NCBI GenBank assembly: GCA_016706425.1
Contig: JADJJR010000001.1
Coordinates: 868,001 to 932,000, forward strand
Direction of reading: 5' to 3'
Length of the DNA stretch: 64,000 bases
From: Elusimicrobiota bacterium
Lineage (GTDB): Bacteria > Elusimicrobiota > Elusimicrobia > FEN-1173
The notes under the pieces were generated by a model that had not been told where the DNA came from, ran no database searches, and worked only from the letters and a program-made list of their open reading frames with translations. Shown here piece by piece: positions 60,306-64,000 of the stretch (positions are counted from its first letter, which is position 1; each line of letters opens with the position of its first letter). The position numbers were made by a program, and so were the translations under genes.

Positions 60306-60411
60306 CCCCGACACGGAGGCCGGGGGCGGACGAAGGGTCGAATTTGGGAAGTCCGTCGGGTCTGGATCGTGGGGGGCGGGACGAAATCGCCCCTTGTCGA
60401 AGGGGGAGCCG

Positions 60412-60729
60412 ATGAAACCGAAGGTGCGAACCGGGAAGCTGGGAAGAAAAAAACCAAAGCCTCGGTTTCCGATCGACCCAAAGGAGTATGAAGCGGTCCA
60501 AAAAAAAAGCAGGGCCGTCGGCGGGAAGTACTACAGCGAGGCCATTCTGGAAACGAAACTGGGGACCTTGTCCGTGCAGCTCGACTCCGGACAGAACATT
60601 GTGACCGGGGTCAACCACCAGGCCTTAAAACCGGAGCATTTTGGGCTGGAGATCCAAAGTTACATTATGCGGGAGATCAATGAGCAAGAGGTTAAGGGCT
60701 GGGCGGATGATTTCAGGGCGAACGCTTAG
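60412..60729 (+). CDS. Hypothetical small basic protein
   Basis: A 105-aa protein with a Lys/Arg/Pro-rich start (MKPKVRTGKLGRKKPKPRF) and a mixed alpha/beta remainder (LGTLSVQLDSGQNIVTGVNH, IQSYIMREINEQEVKGWADD). Not recognised. The start follows AAGGGGGAG. It lies between the SUKH-like gene and the AbiE-like pair on the opposite strand. Codon use is less GC-biased than the core genes, in keeping with an accessory region. Confidence 0.5.
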   Translation: MKPKVRTGKLGRKKPKPRFPIDPKEYEAVQKKSRAVGGKYYSEAILETKLGTLSVQLDSGQNIVTGVNHQALKPEHFGLEIQSYIMREINEQEVKGWADDFRANA

Positions 60730-60817
60730 ACAAAGACTCTAACGATCGGAAGGGACGATGGATGACATCGTCTTCGTGAAAACAAACGACGGCACGGTGC
60801 GCCGATGGGGAAAAAGA

Positions 60818-61486
60818 CTAACGGAGGGAGCGGAGGAGGGTGAGGGCGCGGTCGGCCCGGCCGGGTTCGGGGAGGTGGCCTTCGGCGCTTTGGACGAAGC
60901 GGGGGTCCTGGAGAAAGCGGCTGAACCGGTCGACCAAATAGGAGCGGACGGGAGGCGCGGCGGCGCGGATTTTATCGAGCGCGCGGGGGGCCCCGTCCAA
61001 CAGGGCGAAAATGTCTTCAATGTCGTGGCTGGCCGTGAAGTCGCCCCGGCCCCGACCGAGAAAGGCCTCGATCTTGGAGGCGAGCATGTGGGGGAGGGAG
61101 AAGGCGCGGACGACCGTGCCGTCGGGCAGGGGGAAATCTTCGGCGGCGCGAAGGCCGTCGGCGTACCAGCGGTTGTGGAAGCCGAGGGCGGCGGCGTCGG
61201 TGGGCATGATGTCGACGTTCAATCCTTTGTATTGCCAACGGCAGATGGAGCCGCCCGCCGCGACGGAACGGCGGAAACCCAGGGAGCGGAGCGCCTCTTC
61301 GCTTTTGTGAAAGTCGAGGCGGGAGACGATCTCAACGACGACGTCCACGTCATCGGTGGGACGAGGCGGCGGGGCGGCGGCGTCGGTCACGTGCAGGGCC
61401 ACGGCGGCCCCGCCAACGAAGGCCGTGTCGCGGCCGAACCCGGCCAGACCGCGGGCGACCACGGACAACATTTTCCAATTCTCCAT
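60818..61486 (-). CDS. AbiEii-like nucleotidyltransferase (toxin candidate)
   Basis: A 222-aa nucleotidyltransferase-fold protein. The motif is FVGGAAVALHVT followed by RPTDDVDVVVEIVSRL (GG, then DxD), then FSLPHMLASKIEAFLGRGRGDFTASHDIEDIFAL, the usual helical second part of this group. Members act as toxins in AbiE-type systems or as uncharacterised transferases. It starts within the stop codon of the upstream DNA-binding gene (TGATG), forming a two-gene operon. Confidence 0.75.
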   Translation of the reverse strand: MENWKMLSVVARGLAGFGRDTAFVGGAAVALHVTDAAAPPPRPTDDVDVVVEIVSRLDFHKSEEALRSLGFRRSVAAGGSICRWQYKGLNVDIMPTDAAALGFHNRWYADGLRAAEDFPLPDGTVVRAFSLPHMLASKIEAFLGRGRGDFTASHDIEDIFALLDGAPRALDKIRAAAPPVRSYLVDRFSRFLQDPRFVQSAEGHLPEPGRADRALTLLRSLR

Positions 61487-62004
61487 CAGACCCCCAGGCG
61501 CCGCCGGATGTGGCGCTCGGCGAGGGCCTTATCGCGGGCGCGGCCGACGCGCAGGGCGTCGACCAGGGAGAGCCATTGGTGGAGGATGGGGTCTTTTTGT
61601 GCCGCGGCGGGGGCCGAAGGGTAAAGCGGGGCGATGGTCTGACCGCGCAGGGCGCCGGACGCGTCGGGCCAGACGTAGTGGTCGTGGGCGGCGGCGCGGA
61701 TATCGGCGGACAGCGGGGGGGCGGAGTGGGCCGTGGGAACGCCCCGCGCGAGAGGGCCGGGCCGGGCGGGGAAGACGTAGCGGAGGCCGTGGATTAAAAA
61801 TTCCGCGAGGGCGGAACGGAGGACGGCGCGTTTGGCGTCGAGCAGGCCGCTGTGGGCGGCGCGCAGGAGGGCCATGCTGACCTCGGACTGGGAGAGGCCC
61901 AGAAGGCCGCCGAGATCCACAAGGCGCCATTTTTTGCGGGGGTGGGCGGCCAGCTCGAGGAGGACAAGAATGTCTTGAGGTTTGATGCCGTTGGGGGATC
62001 TCAT
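61486..62004 (-). CDS. HTH protein, candidate antitoxin/regulator of the AbiEii-like gene
   Basis: A 172-aa protein with an N-terminal winged-helix region (QDILVLLELAAHPRKKWRLV, LGGLLGLSQSEVSMALLRAAHSG) and a C-terminal part of unknown fold. The pairing with a nucleotidyltransferase resembles AbiEi/AbiEii, though length and sequence are not typical of AbiEi. The start at 62004 is set by the -10 element six bases before it; longer frames begin in AT-rich promoter DNA. It probably represses its own promoter through the palindrome upstream. Confidence 0.72.
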   Translation of the reverse strand: MRSPNGIKPQDILVLLELAAHPRKKWRLVDLGGLLGLSQSEVSMALLRAAHSGLLDAKRAVLRSALAEFLIHGLRYVFPARPGPLARGVPTAHSAPPLSADIRAAAHDHYVWPDASGALRGQTIAPLYPSAPAAAQKDPILHQWLSLVDALRVGRARDKALAERHIRRRLGV

Positions 62005-62010
62005 AATCTT

Positions 62011-62039
62011 ATTATAATGCATAATATCGTATATCGCAA
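62011..62039 (-). promoter_or_regulatory. Leaderless-type promoter of the AbiE-like operon
   Basis: Minus strand TTGCGA (62039-62034), 17 bases, TATAAT (62016-62011), then 6 bases to the ATG at 62004. The surrounding 80 bases are strikingly AT-rich compared with the window. Confidence 0.65.
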
Positions 62040-62049
62040 ATTGCGATAT
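62031..62049. promoter_or_regulatory. Palindromic operator over the -35 element
   Basis: ATATCGCAA-A-TTGCGATAT: two 9-base perfect arms round one base. It covers the -35 of the AbiE-like promoter, as expected for an autorepressor site. Confidence 0.7.
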
Positions 62050-62132
62050 GAAATAAAATGACATAAATAGATATAGTGGACGTGGAATGGCCATATAATT
62101 CGGCGCTGGGGAATTCAACGCGGGGTGAAAAC

Positions 62133-62678
62133 GTGATCCAGAAAATCGGCAAGGTTTTGCTTTACACCGTGGGGTGGATGGTGATTGTGGGGATCCCGGC
62201 GGCGTTTTTCACCTTCGGGTGGAAGGCGGTGGAGCTGGACTGCCGGCGAGGGGCCGCCGGGGAGATGCCGGCGTGCCGGGTGACGGAATCTTTTGCGATG
62301 GGGCTGTACAAAAAGACGAAAGTGGTGTCGGATGTGATGCGGGTGGGCTATCGGACGGGGAGCGCCAAGCAAAGCAGTGCCCGGGGAGGGACCATCACCG
62401 TGCACCCGAGCTCGTTGGTGTTTGACACGGCGGGGGGCGAGGTGGTGATCACGCACGCGGGCGGGTCATCGAAGGAGGGGGAGCTCATCCTGAAGGCGCG
62501 GGAGTTTCTTCACCAGCCGGAGACCCTGGCTTTTCACTACAAGGCGAGCCTGAGGAACATTTTTGGGTACGTGGGCTTGGTGGGCACGGCGGGGCTGTTG
62601 TTTATTTTCATCGCGACGGGGTGGCACCAGATCAAGAAACGGGTGTGGGGGGCGGGGCCCCCCCCGAACAAGGGGTGA
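62133..62678 (+). CDS. Hypothetical two-TM protein
   Basis: A 181-aa membrane protein with a helix near the start (VLLYTVGWMVIVGIPAAFFTFGW) and one near the end (IFGYVGLVGTAGLLFIFIATGW), around about 115 external residues with two Cys (DCRRGAAG, ACRVTES). Not recognised. The GTG at 62133 is preferred because TATAAT at 62094-62099 and a GGGGTGAAAAC ribosome site lie just before it; a GTG at 62076 would start before the promoter. Confidence 0.6.
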   Translation: MIQKIGKVLLYTVGWMVIVGIPAAFFTFGWKAVELDCRRGAAGEMPACRVTESFAMGLYKKTKVVSDVMRVGYRTGSAKQSSARGGTITVHPSSLVFDTAGGEVVITHAGGSSKEGELILKAREFLHQPETLAFHYKASLRNIFGYVGLVGTAGLLFIFIATGWHQIKKRVWGAGPPPNKG

Positions 62679-62811
62679 TCCGTCAACAAAAACAGCGGGT
62701 CGGCGAGGGCCGACCTGGGAGGAATGATGACCGGTGAGACGAAGCCGCCGATGGGGATAGCGTGTGGCAACCCGGGCGCGGGAGATCTAAGGGACGGAGC
62801 CAAATAATCAC

Positions 62812-62938
62812 CTAAGTTGAACAGGGGCTTGGCTTTTTATACCTTGTGACCATGCCCCGACAGGCCCGATTGGACGCCCCTGGGTTGTTGCACCATGTGA
62901 TTGCCCGTGGGCTGGAGCGCCGCGTCATTTTCCCGCAA
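62812..62938 (+). repeat. Direct repeat, copy 1 (transposase upstream region and first codons)
   Basis: These 127 bases recur at 63874-64000 with only two differences seen. They cover the CTAAGTTGAACAGGGGCTTG upstream segment, the start codon and the first 29 codons of the transposase. Spacing is 1062 bases. Confidence 0.93.
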
Positions 62939-63847
62939 AAATCGGATTTCGAGGATTTTCTTACCCGCGTTGAGATATCGTTAGAGAAAAGCCCGAATCA
63001 ACTCTTGGCCTGGGCGCTAATGCCCAACCACTTCCATTTCCTGATCCGGACCGGTTCCGGGGGGCTTTCCCGTTTCATGCGGCGGCTGATGTCCGGGTAT
63101 GCGGTGGCCTTCAACGCGCGGCACAAGCGCTCGGGGTATCTCTTTCAAAACCGGTATAAGTCGATTGTCTGCCAAGAGGATCCTTATTTCACGGAGCTGG
63201 TTCGATACATTCACTTAAACCCCGTTCGCGCGGGGATGGTGAAAACGCTTTCGGATTTGGATCAATATCCCTACTGCGGACACAGCGCTTTAATGGGGAA
63301 GGTTTCAAGGCCCTGGCAGGCCACCGGGCCGGTTTTGGAACGATTTGGTTCGCTTCAACGGTATCGTCGGTTCATGGAAGAGGGGAAGAACCAGGGACGT
63401 CGCCCCGAACTGCTGGGCGGGGGTCTTTCGCGGAGCCTGGGCGGCCTGTCGGCGGTGATTGAGGCGCGGAGGGAAGGGGACCGGCCACAAGGGGATCCTC
63501 GTGTTTTGGGGGAAGGGGATTTTGTCGCGCAGGTTTTGCAAAAAGCGGAGAACAAGCTTGAAGCGCAAAACACAATAAGGCGGGAGGGGAAGGATCTTCG
63601 AACCATGGCGTTGACGGTGGCGAAGAAGGCCGGAATTCCGGAGCGGGCGATTTTTTCGCGGGGTCGAAGGGCGGAGGTGTCCCGGGCGAAATCGGCGTTC
63701 ATATACTTAGGGGTGGAATACTTCGGTCGGACGGTGAAGGGGTTGGGCGCGGCGACGCGCATGACCCCTGCGGCGGCCAGCAAGGCGCGGGAACGCGGTG
63801 AACAATTGCTGAATGAAAACACCGAATGGCGGAGCCTACTTAATTGA
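62852..63847 (+). CDS. REP-associated tyrosine transposase (RAYT, Y1_Tnp/IS200-like)
   Basis: A 331-aa single-strand transposase-like protein. It opens MPRQARLDAPGLLHHVIARG, has the HUH motif in NHFHFLIRTG, the RHKRSGYLFQNRYKSIVCQE segment with the catalytic Tyr region, and YIHLNPVRAGMV. The C-terminal 90 residues look like a DnaA-type helix-turn-helix (TVAKKAGIPERAIFSRGRRAEVSRAKSAFIYLGVEYF), common in this subfamily. A GTG at 62846 is an alternative start. Such proteins move REP palindromes, which may explain the palindromic elements elsewhere in the window. Confidence 0.93.
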   Translation: MPRQARLDAPGLLHHVIARGLERRVIFPQKSDFEDFLTRVEISLEKSPNQLLAWALMPNHFHFLIRTGSGGLSRFMRRLMSGYAVAFNARHKRSGYLFQNRYKSIVCQEDPYFTELVRYIHLNPVRAGMVKTLSDLDQYPYCGHSALMGKVSRPWQATGPVLERFGSLQRYRRFMEEGKNQGRRPELLGGGLSRSLGGLSAVIEARREGDRPQGDPRVLGEGDFVAQVLQKAENKLEAQNTIRREGKDLRTMALTVAKKAGIPERAIFSRGRRAEVSRAKSAFIYLGVEYFGRTVKGLGAATRMTPAAASKARERGEQLLNENTEWRSLLN

Positions 63848-63873
63848 TTAGTTGCCTCCGTCCCCTGGCCCTG

Positions 63874-64000
63874 CTAAGTTGAACAGGGGCTTGGCTTTTT
63901 ATACCTTGTGACCATGCCCCGACAGGCCCGATTGGACGTCCCTGGGTTGTTGCACCATGTGATTGCCCGTGGGCTGGAGCGCCGTGTCATTTTCCCGCAA
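63874..64000 (+). repeat. Direct repeat, copy 2, cut by the window end
   Basis: Second copy of the 127-base segment described at 62812-62938. Confidence 0.93.
63914..64000 (+). CDS. Second RAYT transposase copy (partial, runs off the window)
   Basis: The first 29 codons repeat those of the transposase at 62852 with one amino-acid change (Val for Ala in RLDVPG). The rest lies beyond the window, so whether the copy is whole cannot be seen. Two copies head-to-tail suggest recent duplication. Confidence 0.85.
   Translation, partial: MPRQARLDVPGLLHHVIARGLERRVIFPQ

Larger units (their letters stand above)
62789..63866 (+). mobile_element. REP-associated transposase unit bounded by inverted repeats
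   Basis: The transposase gene is flanked by imperfect inverted repeats of about 22 bases: AGGGACGGAGCCAAATAATCA at the left (62790-62810) and its near complement TGATTAGTTGCCTCCGTCCCCT at the right (63845-63866). This matches the usual picture of a RAYT gene between REP-like sequences. No target-site duplication was identified. Confidence 0.7.

Noticed and set aside
60758..61624. 288-codon plus-strand frame as a full gene
   Set aside because: Beyond the first 20 residues it is antisense to the nucleotidyltransferase with the GG...DxD motif; only a possible 5' remnant is kept as a finding.
1..64000. tRNA or rRNA genes
   Set aside because: I looked for GTTCGA-type T-arms with matching acceptor stems and for rRNA core sequences on both strands and saw none that hold up.

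Overview
This is a GC-rich (mid-60s percent by eye), densely coded stretch of chromosome from a Gram-negative, respiring bacterium. The Gram-negative call rests on KDO and lipopolysaccharide transport genes (kdsA, kdsD, kdsC, lptC, lptA, lptB), a TolC/RND pair, OmpA-like and beta-barrel outer-membrane proteins. Gene order around lptB-hpf-ptsN-hprK-rapZ-mannose-type PTS, and GatCAB-dependent amidation, suit deltaproteobacterial-type or Elusimicrobiota genomes. I lean to Elusimicrobiota, but this is inference. No rRNA, tRNA or CRISPR array was seen.

Layout. 0-5.7 kb: a TRAM-less RNA methyltransferase and a convergent TolC-RND efflux pair. 5.8-12.3 kb: PcrA/UvrD helicase, then gatC-gatA-NUDIX-gatB and an OmpA-type lipoprotein ending in a strong terminator. 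12.5-15.0 kb: a PilZ protein, then a SAM-I riboswitch with its own promoter and terminator controlling a threonine-synthase-like enzyme, a MoaD/ThiS-type sulfur carrier and a NIL-domain protein. This looks like a sulfur-carrier route to homocysteine/methionine. 15.1-22.4 kb: HNH nuclease, two receiver proteins, a Rieske/cytochrome b/pentahaem cytochrome c complex, a monohaem cytochrome and FixC-FixX. 22.4-24 kb: a long palindromic element and two envelope proteins. 24-33.7 kb: one overlapping chain: ilvD, dihaem cytochrome c, a CtaA-CtaB fusion, an ABC-2 exporter, a DUF420/CtaM-like protein, a small unknown, GDPD, QueG and MidA. 33.7-37.6 kb (minus): FIST, TPR, two-TM sensor and hydrolase. 37.7-39.3 kb: NYN, SfsA, YbaB and a tiny zinc ribbon. 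39.4-40.3 kb: a duplicated cold-shock gene with a conserved leader that contains a terminator-like hairpin. 40.3-45.0 kb: KDO/LPS transport. 45.1-55.5 kb: hpf, ptsN, hprK, rapZ, PTS EIIA/B/C/D, HPr, EI, lepA and an unusually long lepB. 55.5-56.9 kb: a 261-bp inverted repeat that runs into the start of hemW.

From about 57.2 kb to the end the window is accessory: a secreted phospholipase-D-like protein with winged-helix-like C-terminal regions, a SUKH-like protein, orphan small genes, an AbiE-like toxin-antitoxin pair with a palindromic operator, and a REP-associated transposase flanked by inverted repeats, with the start of a second copy at the window edge.

Regulation. Many genes start 6-15 bases after a clear -10 element with no Shine-Dalgarno sequence, so leaderless transcripts look common. 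Other genes are chained by ATGA/GTGA overlaps. HprK with an HPr that carries both His15 and Ser46 shows a complete PTS regulatory circuit. The most unusual items are the sulfur carrier whose C-terminal Gly-Gly is followed by a 21-codon repeat that regenerates Gly-Gly twice, and the long palindromic elements.
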